Assembly: GCF_021012875.1 (NCBI RefSeq)
Contig: NZ_JAJMZJ010000001.1
Location: 496,001 to 560,000 of the forward strand
Origin: Peptoniphilus sp. KCTC 25270
Lineage (GTDB): Bacteria; Bacillota; Clostridia; Tissierellales; Peptoniphilaceae
Length of the DNA: 64,000 nucleotides
Direction of reading: 5' to 3'
Position 1 is the first letter of the stretch. The number at the start of each line of letters is the position of its first letter. The position numbers were made by a program, and so were the translations under genes. Shown one piece after another: positions 35,866 through 44,935 of the stretch. The notes under the pieces were generated by a model, which did not search any database, had not been told where the DNA came from, and saw nothing but the letters and a program-made list of their open reading frames with translations.

Positions 35866-38151
35866 ATGACAAGAAAAACAGGAAGTAAAAATAAAAAAAA
35901 TAAAAGTTCAAATAAATTTTCTGAATTTGAAATGCGTCAAAGGCAACAAATATTGGGAGGATTTTTCTTAATATTGGCCATATTGTTTTTTGTGAGCCTT
36001 TTAAGTACGGAAATGGGAATTTTTGGAGAGTTTATTCGCAAATCCTTCCATATCTTAATGGGAAAAAGCAGCTATGTATTTTCTATTTTATTGGCTGTTA
36101 TTGGAAGTTTTTACATTTTCCAAACCCCTTCCTATACAAAAAAAAGAATTTTTTTAGCCACCGGTGTTTTGTTTTTAACTTCTTTGGTTTATTTTCAAGC
36201 CAATTCACAGTTAAGCTCTTTAACTTGGTCCAATCGAGTGGAGAGAGCTTCCTTTCCTCCTGTTGATGGAGGAATCTTAGGAGAATACATTGGAGAGGCC
36301 TTTATTCAATTTTTAGGAACTGTAGGAACGAGCATTCTATTGATTGCTTTACTGATTTTTTCTATTTCTTTACTAATTACCAAAGAAACGAGACAAAAAA
36401 TAGTTCAATGGACTCAAAGAAAGTATTCTGAACTTAAAGAAGCAAAAGAAACAAAAAAATCCAAAGAAATGGATCAATCCATCCAAAAAACTTCTTCTAA
36501 GAGAAAACCCTCTAAAGAACGAGAAAAAATACAAGAGGGTAACGAATCTCTTCGATCTTCTTCCGAGATTTTTTACGAAGAAAATCATTTGAATAAAGAG
36601 CCTGTTATTGTGGACTACAGACCCACTACTCCTGCAAAACCTGTTAAAGAAACCAAATTGAAACAGGAAGAAAAAACGGCTTTTGAACAAGAAATCCGAT
36701 TGGAGGAAGAGGCTGAATCTTATGAGTATCCTTCTTTGGAGTTGCTAAACGAATACGAAAACACAAGGGTGGATGACAATGAATTGATCAAAAGGAATGC
36801 TCGATTGATTGAAGAAACAATGGAAAACTTCAATATCGATTGTAAGGTTAGTTCTATTAATCGAGGTCCCTCTATTACTTGTTATGAATTGCTTCCCGCT
36901 CCTGGAGTACGGTTGAATCGAATTGTAGCTCTTTCAGACAATTTGTCTTTAAGTTTGGCGAGTCCCGATATTCGTATAGAGGCACCAATTCCTGGTAAAT
37001 CTGCCGTTGGAATCGAGGTCCCAAACTCTGAAAAAGATAGCGTTTCTTTGAAGGAAATTTTATCCAGCGATGAATTTAAGAAGATTGATACAAAGGTTCC
37101 TCTCTCTTTAGGAAAAGACGTAAGTGGGAAAACCATTATTTCTTCCATAGATAAAATGCCTCATTTATTAATTGCTGGGGCAACTGGTTCAGGAAAATCT
37201 GTATGTATCAATACAATTTTAATGAGCATTTTATACAAGTCTTCACCGAATGATGTGAAATTAATTCTTATTGATCCTAAAGTTGTGGAATTAGGAATTT
37301 ATAATAATATTCCCCATCTTTTGATTCCTGTCGTTACCGATGCAAAAAAGGCAGCCTTTGCTTTATCTTGGGCTGTGGATGAAATGGAGAAAAGATACAA
37401 ATCTTTTGCTGCTGAAGGAGTAAGAGATATTAATGGATACAATCACAAAGTAGATACAGAAGAAATCAAAGATAGAAAAATGCCTAGAATTGTTATTGTT
37501 GTTGATGAATTGTCAGATTTAATGATGGTTGCAGCTAAAGAGGTAGAAGATTATATTACACGTCTTGCTCAAATGGCTCGTGCCGCAGGAATTCACTTGA
37601 TTATTGCAACTCAAAGACCTTCTGTAGATGTTATTACAGGTACAATTAAGGCCAACATCCCTTCCCGCATTGCTTTTGCTGTATCTTCCCAAATTGATTC
37701 TCGAACCATTTTGGATATGGGGGGAGCAGAAAAATTATTGGGGAAAGGGGATATGCTTTTTTATCCGAATTCCGCTCCAAAGCCAATTCGATTGCAGGGA
37801 GCCTTTGTAAGCGATGAAGAGGTGGAGAAGGTCATCGATTTTATAAAAAATAATTCTCAAGAAAGTGAATACAATAACGAGGCCATTGAAGCCGTAGAAA
37901 GTAAAATCTCTGCCGATTTAACAGATAGAGATGAACTTTTAGATGAAGCAATCCGCTTAGTCCTTACCCAGGAACAAGCCTCTATTTCTTTTATTCAAAG
38001 AAAGTTAAAGGTTGGCTATGCAAGAGCCGCACGGATTGTTGATCAAATGGAAGAAACCGGGATTATTGGTCCTCATGAAGGATCTAAACCTAGAAAAATT
38101 GTTTTATCAGATGAAGAAATTAATGAATATTTGAATAGTGAGGAAGAATAG
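35866..38151 (+). CDS. ftsK: DNA translocase FtsK/SpoIIIE
   Basis: The 761-aa protein has four hydrophobic N-terminal helices (between about residues 27 and 170), a basic/acidic linker, and the motor with the P-loop A439-TGSGKS at 439-445. LILIDPKVVEL and VIVVDELSDLMMVA follow. The C-terminal gamma winged helix (about 690-750) would read polar DNA sequences. It pumps chromosomal DNA at the division septum. TTGGAGG precedes the ATG; the next gene starts 1 base after the stop. Confidence 0.96.
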   Translation: MTRKTGSKNKKNKSSNKFSEFEMRQRQQILGGFFLILAILFFVSLLSTEMGIFGEFIRKSFHILMGKSSYVFSILLAVIGSFYIFQTPSYTKKRIFLATGVLFLTSLVYFQANSQLSSLTWSNRVERASFPPVDGGILGEYIGEAFIQFLGTVGTSILLIALLIFSISLLITKETRQKIVQWTQRKYSELKEAKETKKSKEMDQSIQKTSSKRKPSKEREKIQEGNESLRSSSEIFYEENHLNKEPVIVDYRPTTPAKPVKETKLKQEEKTAFEQEIRLEEEAESYEYPSLELLNEYENTRVDDNELIKRNARLIEETMENFNIDCKVSSINRGPSITCYELLPAPGVRLNRIVALSDNLSLSLASPDIRIEAPIPGKSAVGIEVPNSEKDSVSLKEILSSDEFKKIDTKVPLSLGKDVSGKTIISSIDKMPHLLIAGATGSGKSVCINTILMSILYKSSPNDVKLILIDPKVVELGIYNNIPHLLIPVVTDAKKAAFALSWAVDEMEKRYKSFAAEGVRDINGYNHKVDTEEIKDRKMPRIVIVVDELSDLMMVAAKEVEDYITRLAQMARAAGIHLIIATQRPSVDVITGTIKANIPSRIAFAVSSQIDSRTILDMGGAEKLLGKGDMLFYPNSAPKPIRLQGAFVSDEEVEKVIDFIKNNSQESEYNNEAIEAVESKISADLTDRDELLDEAIRLVLTQEQASISFIQRKLKVGYARAARIVDQMEETGIIGPHEGSKPRKIVLSDEEINEYLNSEEE

Positions 38152-38152
38152 T

Positions 38153-39478
38153 ATGAAAGTATCTATTGTTACATTGGGGTGTTCAAAAAACGATGTAGAT
38201 ACAGAACAAATGAAAGCCCTTCTTGATGAAGAAAAATATACCTTTACCTCTAATCTAAAAGAGGCAGAGGCTATTGTTGTAAATACTTGTGGTTTTATTG
38301 ACCAAGCGAAGGAAGAGTCTGTTGATACCATTTTAGAAATGGCTGAATTCAAAAAAACAGGCCAACTTAAAAACCTTCTTCTGGCTGGTTGCTTAGCTCA
38401 ACGATATCCTGATGAACTTTTAGAATTGATTCCTGAAGCGGATGGAATCATTGGCCCTGGATATCTATCTTCTATTAATGAAGCTCTTGATGGTATGCGA
38501 GCAGGAGAGGTTGTTAAATATACAGAAGTGATAGAAGCTCCTTATCTTGAAAATGTCTTTCGAAAAGAAGTCCACGTAACAGAATACGTGAAAATTTCTG
38601 AAGGTTGCAATAACAATTGCACGTATTGCATTATTCCAAAATTAAAAGGGAAAAACCGTAGTAGAAAGATGGAAGATATCCTAGAGGAAGTCCGTTATTT
38701 AGCAGAAAATGGTTGCAAAGAAGTGATTCTAATTGGACAAAATACAACGGACTACGGAATTGATTTATATAATGAGTACAAACTATCGGAATTATTACAT
38801 GAATTAGAATCCATTGAAGACTTAAAATGGATCCGCATTTTATACGCTTATCCAGATCATTTTACAGATGAACTTATCTATGAGTTAAAAAATAACTCAA
38901 AAGTTGTTCCTTATATAGATATTCCTTTGCAACATATTTCTGATTCTATATTAAAGAAAATGGCACGTCGTACTTCCAAAAAAGAAATTCTTTCTCTTAT
39001 CTCAAAATTGCGACAGGAAATTCCCAATATGGTTCTTCGTAGTACTTTTATTGTAGGATTCCCAGGAGAAACAGAAGAAGACTTTGAAGAGTTAATGGAA
39101 TTTATAGAACAATACCCATTGAATCGTGTTGGCTGTTTCATCTATTCCAAAGAAGAAGGAACTCCGGCTGCATTATTGCCTAATGAAGTTGAGGAGAGTA
39201 TAAAAGAAGAAAGACAACGTATTTTAATGGAAAAACAGTATGAAATTTCCAACCAGATAATGGAAAATTATCTAGAAGAGACAATTGAATGTTTGGTTCA
39301 AGAAAAAGTGGAAGACGGGTTATTTATTGGCCGTACTTTGTATGATGCACCAGATATTGATGGAGTGATTTACATTCGTACCAAAGAAGATTTAGACATA
39401 GATTCTTTCATCATGGTCCATGTAGATGAGTCTATGGAATACGATTTAGGAGGTGATTTTGTTGAATATAGCAAATAA
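38153..39478 (+). CDS. rimO: Ribosomal protein S12 methylthiotransferase RimO
   Basis: The 441-aa radical SAM enzyme has an MTTase domain with Cys10, Cys46 and Cys80 (TLGCSKN, VNTCGFID, LAGCLAQ) and the radical SAM cluster Cys152, Cys156, Cys159 (GCNNNCTYC). A TRAM domain ends it. The SKND motif after Cys10 distinguishes RimO from MiaB, which is encoded separately at 56229. It methylthiolates an Asp of S12. ATG 38153 with AGGA upstream is favoured over GTG 38138. Confidence 0.95.
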   Translation: MKVSIVTLGCSKNDVDTEQMKALLDEEKYTFTSNLKEAEAIVVNTCGFIDQAKEESVDTILEMAEFKKTGQLKNLLLAGCLAQRYPDELLELIPEADGIIGPGYLSSINEALDGMRAGEVVKYTEVIEAPYLENVFRKEVHVTEYVKISEGCNNNCTYCIIPKLKGKNRSRKMEDILEEVRYLAENGCKEVILIGQNTTDYGIDLYNEYKLSELLHELESIEDLKWIRILYAYPDHFTDELIYELKNNSKVVPYIDIPLQHISDSILKKMARRTSKKEILSLISKLRQEIPNMVLRSTFIVGFPGETEEDFEELMEFIEQYPLNRVGCFIYSKEEGTPAALLPNEVEESIKEERQRILMEKQYEISNQIMENYLEETIECLVQEKVEDGLFIGRTLYDAPDIDGVIYIRTKEDLDIDSFIMVHVDESMEYDLGGDFVEYSK

Positions 39479-39995
39479 ACTTACTGTTTTTCGCATTCTT
39501 TTGGTGCCTTTCTTCGTATTTTTTCTTATGCAAGAAAGTTCTTCTATGCAACTTCTTGGAGCCATAATTTTTACGGTGGCTGCTACTACGGATTTTCTGG
39601 ACGGATATTTGGCTAGAAGTCGAAATTTGGTAACAACCTTTGGAAAATTTGCTGATCCTTTAGCAGATAAAATCCTTACTATGAGCGCCTTTGTTCTATT
39701 GGTTGAGCAGGAAATCTTACCTGCGTGGGGAGTTATTATCATTATTTCAAGAGAATTTATTGTTACTGGATTCCGTATTTTGGCCGCTTCAAACGATATT
39801 ACAATCGCTGCCAGTCCTTATGGTAAGGCAAAAACGATTGCTCAATTGATTGCTTTGATTTGGATTTTATTCCAAAATATTTTGCCTTTATCCATAGGTA
39901 TTGTTATTTTTTATATTTCTTTGGCCCTTACCGTAATTAGTGGCATTGACTATTTATACAAAAATCGCGAGATTATGGACCTAAACAATTTATAG
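39462..39995 (+). CDS. pgsA: CDP-diacylglycerol-glycerol-3-phosphate 3-phosphatidyltransferase
   Basis: The 177-aa membrane enzyme carries the CDP-alcohol phosphatidyltransferase signature DFLDGYLARSRNLVTTFGKF followed by ADPLADK (pattern DG-x2-AR-...-G-x3-D-x3-D). It forms phosphatidylglycerophosphate. The start is likely TTG at 39462, eight bases after GGAGG (39449-39453); a GTG at 39453 overlaps that site. It overlaps the end of rimO by 17 nt. Confidence 0.94.
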   Translation: MNIANKLTVFRILLVPFFVFFLMQESSSMQLLGAIIFTVAATTDFLDGYLARSRNLVTTFGKFADPLADKILTMSAFVLLVEQEILPAWGVIIIISREFIVTGFRILAASNDITIAASPYGKAKTIAQLIALIWILFQNILPLSIGIVIFYISLALTVISGIDYLYKNREIMDLNNL

Positions 39996-40004
39996 GAGAA
40001 GACT

Positions 40005-41243
40005 ATGAAAGCTGAGATTATTACTGTTGGCACAGAACTATTAATAGGAAATGTTATAGACTCTAATTCCGTTTATTTATCTAGACGCCTAACGGAGCTT
40101 GGAATTGATGTTCGATTCCATACATCAGTTCGAGACAATAGAGAGGATTTGTACCATGCCATTCAAATCGCATTGGAACGCTGTGATTATTTGTTTTTAG
40201 CTGGTGGATTAGGACCAACGGATGACGATTTAACAAAAGAAGTTCTAGCAGAAGTCCTAGGTAAAGAACTTCTTTTAAGCGATGAAACTTGGGAGTTAAT
40301 AAAGAAAAGACTGGAGTTTTTCTCAAAAAAAATAACACCAAACAACAAAAAACAAGCATTGTATATTGATGGTTCTTATATCATTCCAAATCCAAACGGT
40401 TCTGCTCCTGGAGAATATATTGAGATGGATCATTGCAAAGTTTTTTTATTGCCCGGTCCTCCAAAAGAATTTGAACCGATGGCAGATGGGATTTTGGATA
40501 CTTATTTCAAAGATATTTATGAAGAATTTTTTATTGAATCCTTAAATTTATGTTTTATTGGAGAATCTCAGTGCGAAGAACAAATTCGTCTTCTTAAATT
40601 AGAAAAAGATTATTTAGAAATAAATACCTTTGCGAAAACTCACGAAGTAGAAATTAAAATCATTGCCAATGCTTCTGCGGAAAATAAAGAGATGGTAAAA
40701 CATGATTTTGAAGAAGCGATTTCTGTGCTAAAGGAACATTTTCAGGATTACATCTATGCTATTGGACAGACAACCATTCCAAAAACTCTTGTTTCTATCC
40801 TAAGAGAAAAAGGAAAAACTATTTGTTTTGCTGAATCGGTAACCTGTGGATTATTACCAAATTTAATTGGATCCGTTCCTGGAGCTAGTGATTGTCTAAA
40901 GGAAAGTTTTGTTGTCTATTCCAATGAATCCAAAGTGAACTTGTTAAAAGTCAATCCAGAAGAAATCGGTGAATATTCTGTTGTTAGCCAAAAAGTGGCT
41001 TCCTCTATGAGCAAAGGAGCTTACGAGCTGTCTAAAGCAGATTTTGTCATTAGTACGACTGGAGAAGCAGGCCCTACCACCTCCTCCAATGAAAGTCCTG
41101 GCACCGTATGTTATTCCATACGATGCGGGGGAGAAGAAGTCGCCAATGAAAAAGTTCATTTTTTAGGAAATCGAGAAGAAGTTCGATTAAGAGCCGCTAA
41201 ATATATTCTTGGAAAAACTATTTTCTTATTAAAGGAGGAATAA
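40005..41243 (+). CDS. cinA: CinA family protein (nicotinamide-nucleotide amidase)
   Basis: The 412-aa protein has an N-terminal MoaB/MogA-like domain (residues 1-170: [45 protein letters not shown]) and a C-terminal CinA amidase domain (from about 255: [26 protein letters not shown] split at Ser, [10 protein letters not shown]). It is tied to pyridine-nucleotide recycling; in some bacteria cinA and recA are co-expressed in competence. recA follows by one base. Confidence 0.94.
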   Translation: MKAEIITVGTELLIGNVIDSNSVYLSRRLTELGIDVRFHTSVRDNREDLYHAIQIALERCDYLFLAGGLGPTDDDLTKEVLAEVLGKELLLSDETWELIKKRLEFFSKKITPNNKKQALYIDGSYIIPNPNGSAPGEYIEMDHCKVFLLPGPPKEFEPMADGILDTYFKDIYEEFFIESLNLCFIGESQCEEQIRLLKLEKDYLEINTFAKTHEVEIKIIANASAENKEMVKHDFEEAISVLKEHFQDYIYAIGQTTIPKTLVSILREKGKTICFAESVTCGLLPNLIGSVPGASDCLKESFVVYSNESKVNLLKVNPEEIGEYSVVSQKVASSMSKGAYELSKADFVISTTGEAGPTTSSNESPGTVCYSIRCGGEEVANEKVHFLGNREEVRLRAAKYILGKTIFLLKEE

Positions 41244-41244
41244 A

Positions 41245-42267
41245 ATGGAAAACGAAAGCAAAAAAAGAGCACTAGATGAAGCCATTGCAAAAATTGAGCG
41301 AGAGTACGGAAAAGGTTCTATTATGCGATTGGGCGATGGTTTGGATTTGAATCTAGATGTTATTCCAACCGGAAGTTTATCTCTTGACATTGCCTTGGGA
41401 ATAGGTGGGATACCAAAAGGGCGTATTATAGAAATCTATGGTCCAGAATCCTCAGGTAAAACCACTTTAGCCCTTCATATTATTGCAGAAGCGCAAAAAC
41501 AAGGGGGAATCGCCGCCTTTGTAGATGCTGAACATGCCCTAGATCCTTCTTATTCAAAAGCTCTAGGAGTGGATACAGAAAATCTAATTATTTCCCAACC
41601 AGATACTGGTGAACAAGCATTAGAAATTACAGAAAGCCTTGTGCGTAGTAATGCGGTAGATGTTGTTGTAGTGGATTCCGTTGCTGCTTTGGTTCCTAAG
41701 GCCGAAATTGATGGCGAAATGGGAGACAGCCATATGGGCTTGCAAGCAAGACTTATGAGCCAAGGACTAAGAAAATTAACTGGTGCCATTAGTAAATCGA
41801 AATGCTCCGTTATCTTCATTAACCAATTGAGAGAAAAAATTGGTGTTATGTTTGGAAATCCTGAAACAACCACAGGGGGTAGAGCATTAAAATTCTTTAC
41901 ATCTGTTCGTATGGATATTCGCCGTATTGAAAGTTTGAAAAAAGGCGATGAAATCATCGGGAACCGAGCTCGTGTTAAAGTGGTAAAAAACAAAGTAGCT
42001 CCTCCTTTTAAGCAGGCAGAATTTGATATTATGTATGGAAAAGGAATTTCAAAAGAAGGTAATATACTCGATGCAGCTGTTGTCGCTGGAATTGTCGATA
42101 AGTCAGGATCCTGGTTTAGTTATGGAGATATTAAATTGGGCCAAGGAAGAGAAAATGCGAAAAACTTTTTTATAGAAAATCCCGATATTGTCCAAGAAGT
42201 TGAATCCAAAGTTCGTGAAAATTTTGGTTTGGCAAAAAGTGAAGAAAAAACAGAAGGGGAGGAGTAA
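41245..42267 (+). CDS. recA: Recombinase RecA
   Basis: The 340-aa protein has the P-loop G66-PESSGKT, the MAW-type motifs and loops ([59 protein letters not shown] in sections), and an acidic C-terminus. It forms filaments on single-stranded DNA, pairs homologous DNA and triggers LexA self-cleavage. AAGGAGG precedes the ATG. No promoter is seen next to it; it is within the ftsK operon and is directly followed by the Mre11/Rad50-like genes. Confidence 0.99.
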   Translation: MENESKKRALDEAIAKIEREYGKGSIMRLGDGLDLNLDVIPTGSLSLDIALGIGGIPKGRIIEIYGPESSGKTTLALHIIAEAQKQGGIAAFVDAEHALDPSYSKALGVDTENLIISQPDTGEQALEITESLVRSNAVDVVVVDSVAALVPKAEIDGEMGDSHMGLQARLMSQGLRKLTGAISKSKCSVIFINQLREKIGVMFGNPETTTGGRALKFFTSVRMDIRRIESLKKGDEIIGNRARVKVVKNKVAPPFKQAEFDIMYGKGISKEGNILDAAVVAGIVDKSGSWFSYGDIKLGQGRENAKNFFIENPDIVQEVESKVRENFGLAKSEEKTEGEE

Positions 42268-42270
42268 TCT

Positions 42271-43248
42271 TTGAGATTCCTCTATTTTACAGATAGTCAT
42301 ATTCGTGGAACGAGTCCAAAATCACGAATTGATGATTTTTTTCTAGCCGTACAAAAAAAACTTATAGAAATTGTAGAATTATCAAAAACCTATGAAGTGG
42401 ATTATATTTTACATGGCGGCGATCTTTTTGATCGCCCAGATGTTTCCATTTCGGTAATCAATGAAATTGCTCCTATTTTACAGCAATTTGAAGTTCCTCT
42501 TTATTCGATTAGTGGAAACCATGATATCTATGGTCATAACCCTAAGACCTTGCATAGAACTACGTTAGGATTATTAAATGCTTTAGGGATTGTAATTGAC
42601 TTAAATTACAAAAGCATCTTACTTGAGAAAGAAGATACTTGCGTACAATTATCTGGATCTCCTTATATTTATGGCATTGATAGAGAAGAGCATCGCCATT
42701 TGTATATCGTTGATAAAGTAGACCCAAAGGCAACTTTCTCTATTCATTTGGTACACGGATTTTTAATGGATAAAAAATTTTTGGCCCAAGTACCTCACAC
42801 GCTTATTTCAGAAATAAAAGAAACCAAAGCTGATTTAACCATTTGTGGCCATTACCATTTTGGATTCAAAGAACAAGAAATTGACGGTAAGAAGTTCATC
42901 AATCCAGGTTCCATTGTTCGTATATCTAATTCTACGGTTGAAATCAATAGAAAACCGAAAGTTCTTCTTATTGATGTAAATGGAAATCAATGCGAAATGA
43001 AAGAAATTTTCTTAAAATCTGCTAAAAATGGGAATGAGATTTTGGATCGAACAGAAATAGAAACCCATCGTTTCAAAAGACAAGAAATGTTGTCTTTCAA
43101 AGAAACCATTGAACGAACTACCAATTTGAATAAAGTAAATTTTATCGATTTAATTACGGAAATTGCTACAAATTATGAAATCGATAAGGAAGTGCGAGAA
43201 GAAGCTTTGGATCGAATTGCTCGTATTCAAGAAGAAGGAAAGAACTAG
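42271..43248 (+). CDS. Mre11/SbcD-like metallophosphoesterase
   Basis: The 325-aa protein has the calcineurin-type phosphoesterase metal site: Asp8-x-His10 (FTDSHI), GGDLFD with Asp51, GNHD (Asn83-His84-Asp85), His162 in LVHG and GHYH (His194, His196). This matches nucleases of the Mre11/SbcD/gp47 type. The start is TTG at 42271, preceded by GGGGAGGAG at 42256-42264. It begins 3 nt after recA and is followed by Rad50-like genes, so it should be the nuclease subunit. SbcD-type capping regions are short here. Confidence 0.85.
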   Translation: MRFLYFTDSHIRGTSPKSRIDDFFLAVQKKLIEIVELSKTYEVDYILHGGDLFDRPDVSISVINEIAPILQQFEVPLYSISGNHDIYGHNPKTLHRTTLGLLNALGIVIDLNYKSILLEKEDTCVQLSGSPYIYGIDREEHRHLYIVDKVDPKATFSIHLVHGFLMDKKFLAQVPHTLISEIKETKADLTICGHYHFGFKEQEIDGKKFINPGSIVRISNSTVEINRKPKVLLIDVNGNQCEMKEIFLKSAKNGNEILDRTEIETHRFKRQEMLSFKETIERTTNLNKVNFIDLITEIATNYEIDKEVREEALDRIARIQEEGKN

Positions 43249-43253
43249 TTGTT

Positions 43254-44699
43254 ATGTATATAAAAAAACTTATCCTAGAAAATTTTCAATCTCATAAATA
43301 TTCAGAATTAGATTTTTCTAAGGGTATGAACGTAATTGTAGGCCACTCCGATAGTGGGAAGACCTCTATTTTACGGGCTATCCGCTGGTGCTTATACAAT
43401 GAGCCGGGAGGAATCGATTTCTTGAGAGAAGGGGAACGCCAAATTTCTGTTACGATTCATTTTCAAAATGGGGTAATTCTAACTCGACTTCGTTCTCCAA
43501 GTAAAAACCAGTACATCCTTCAAAAACCAAACGAAGAAGATTTAATTTTAGAAGGATTTGGAACCCTAGTCCCATTCGAAGTGGAGGAAAGCACTCGCAT
43601 TTCAAAAACAAAATTAGACGATAAAAGAGCCTTACCTTTGAATTATGCTGCCCAATTGGATGGACCTTTTCTTTTGAACGAAAACGATTCCTTTAAGGCC
43701 GCTTCTATTGGTAGGCTTGTTGGAGTGCATATTATTGATGAATCCATGAGGGATACTTTACGGGATAAAAAACAAATTACTTATGACTTGAAAAAGAAAA
43801 AAGAACAGCAAAAAGATCTTGAAAAACAGTTGGAATCTTTTGACGGATTGGATGATATGATCTTTAAGCGAGATAAAGTATCTCATTATATGCACCAAAT
43901 TGATGAAATACAGAAAAAAATTTCTCAACTTTCTATCTTTCAAGGAAAATTTTCCCTCTTAAAAGAAGAAATGGAGAAGGCAAGACGTACAATTGCAGAT
44001 CTTAATATTTTAGAAGAGCTTGAAATCCTGCTTCTTACAATGGAAAATAAATCCAACTTAGAAAAAAAGGTTTCTACCATTTGGAAGAAATTTTTAGAGA
44101 ATCAGGAAAAAATAGCAAAAGAGAAAGAAATATTATCTTATTATAAAGATTTATCTTCCTTACAATCTTATCAAAGTTTATTACAAGAAAAACTAAATAT
44201 TTACAATCAAGGTTCACATTTTTATAACCGTTGCCAAAAAATCTTGGAAGAGAAAAAAGAAATTTCTCTCTCTTTAGAAAATTTTTCATCCATTGAATCG
44301 ATTGATGTAGAAACCTTGCATACCTTAAATCAAAAATATTCTTTGTTATTTCATTTGAATCAGCGATTAAAAGATGTAAAAGGAAGAATTCAACTTGGAA
44401 TTGAATACACAGAACAATTCCAAAATATTTCTTCTTTAGAAGAATTATTGTCGAAAATGGAATCTTCTCGAAATCTATGGAGAACCCAACAAGAACTTTA
44501 TAAAAAATACCAAGAAATAAAATCCCATAGAAAAAATTTAGAATCAGCCTATAGTGATGCATTGGAGTCTTACAATCACTTATATCATTCTTTGAATGAT
44601 TCTCTATTGAAAATGGGAAGATGCCCTCTTTGTAATCAAAGGATAGAGGGGGATGCTATGGAGCACATTATCCATAATTTAGGAGGAGAAGAAAAATGA
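43254..44699 (+). CDS. Rad50/SbcC-like ATPase, N-terminal half with zinc hook
   Basis: The 481-aa protein begins like Rad50/SbcC (MYIKKLILENFQSHKYSELDF) and has Walker A G30-HSDSGKTS, a Q-loop at Gln134 and a long charged coiled coil (about 165-450). It ends with CPLC (Cys457, Cys460), the CXXC of a zinc hook. No Walker B or signature motif is present, so it is only half of an ABC ATPase. The other half appears to be encoded at 44935. It overlaps the next gene by 4 nt (ATGA). Confidence 0.8.
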   Translation: MYIKKLILENFQSHKYSELDFSKGMNVIVGHSDSGKTSILRAIRWCLYNEPGGIDFLREGERQISVTIHFQNGVILTRLRSPSKNQYILQKPNEEDLILEGFGTLVPFEVEESTRISKTKLDDKRALPLNYAAQLDGPFLLNENDSFKAASIGRLVGVHIIDESMRDTLRDKKQITYDLKKKKEQQKDLEKQLESFDGLDDMIFKRDKVSHYMHQIDEIQKKISQLSIFQGKFSLLKEEMEKARRTIADLNILEELEILLLTMENKSNLEKKVSTIWKKFLENQEKIAKEKEILSYYKDLSSLQSYQSLLQEKLNIYNQGSHFYNRCQKILEEKKEISLSLENFSSIESIDVETLHTLNQKYSLLFHLNQRLKDVKGRIQLGIEYTEQFQNISSLEELLSKMESSRNLWRTQQELYKKYQEIKSHRKNLESAYSDALESYNHLYHSLNDSLLKMGRCPLCNQRIEGDAMEHIIHNLGGEEK

Positions 44700-44935
44700 A
44701 CTACGATGAACAATTAAATGTACTTTCTAAAAAGTTAAATGTCGCAAAAGATACCAAAAATCGTGCCGAATGGAGATTGGAAGAATTAAAAAAAGAAGAA
44801 AAAAAACTTAACGAAGAAATCCAAGCTCTAGGCCTTAAACCAGAAGATTTAGAGTCTCATATAAAAAGCCTAGAAAAAGAAATGGAAGAACTTTTCCAAA
44901 AAGCAGAATCTTTACTCCCTAAGGATCTAAAATAA
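44696..44935 (+). CDS. Small coiled-coil protein in the split Rad50 cassette
   Basis: The 79-aa product is almost wholly charged helix (KKLNVAKDTKNRAEWRLEELKKEE then LEKEMEELFQKAESLL). It has AGGAGGAG at 44681-44688, overlaps its upstream neighbour by 4 nt and its downstream neighbour by 1 nt. Its N-terminus (MNYDEQLN) resembles that of the next protein (MNYDELNQ). It might supply part of the returning arm of the Rad50-like coiled coil. I do not recognise a named family. Confidence 0.65.
   Translation: MNYDEQLNVLSKKLNVAKDTKNRAEWRLEELKKEEKKLNEEIQALGLKPEDLESHIKSLEKEMEELFQKAESLLPKDLK

Noticed and set aside
44074-44562. Minus-strand open frame inside the Rad50 N-terminal gene
   Set aside because: It is antisense to a coiled-coil coding region whose codon bias naturally leaves the opposite frame open; there is no ribosome site.
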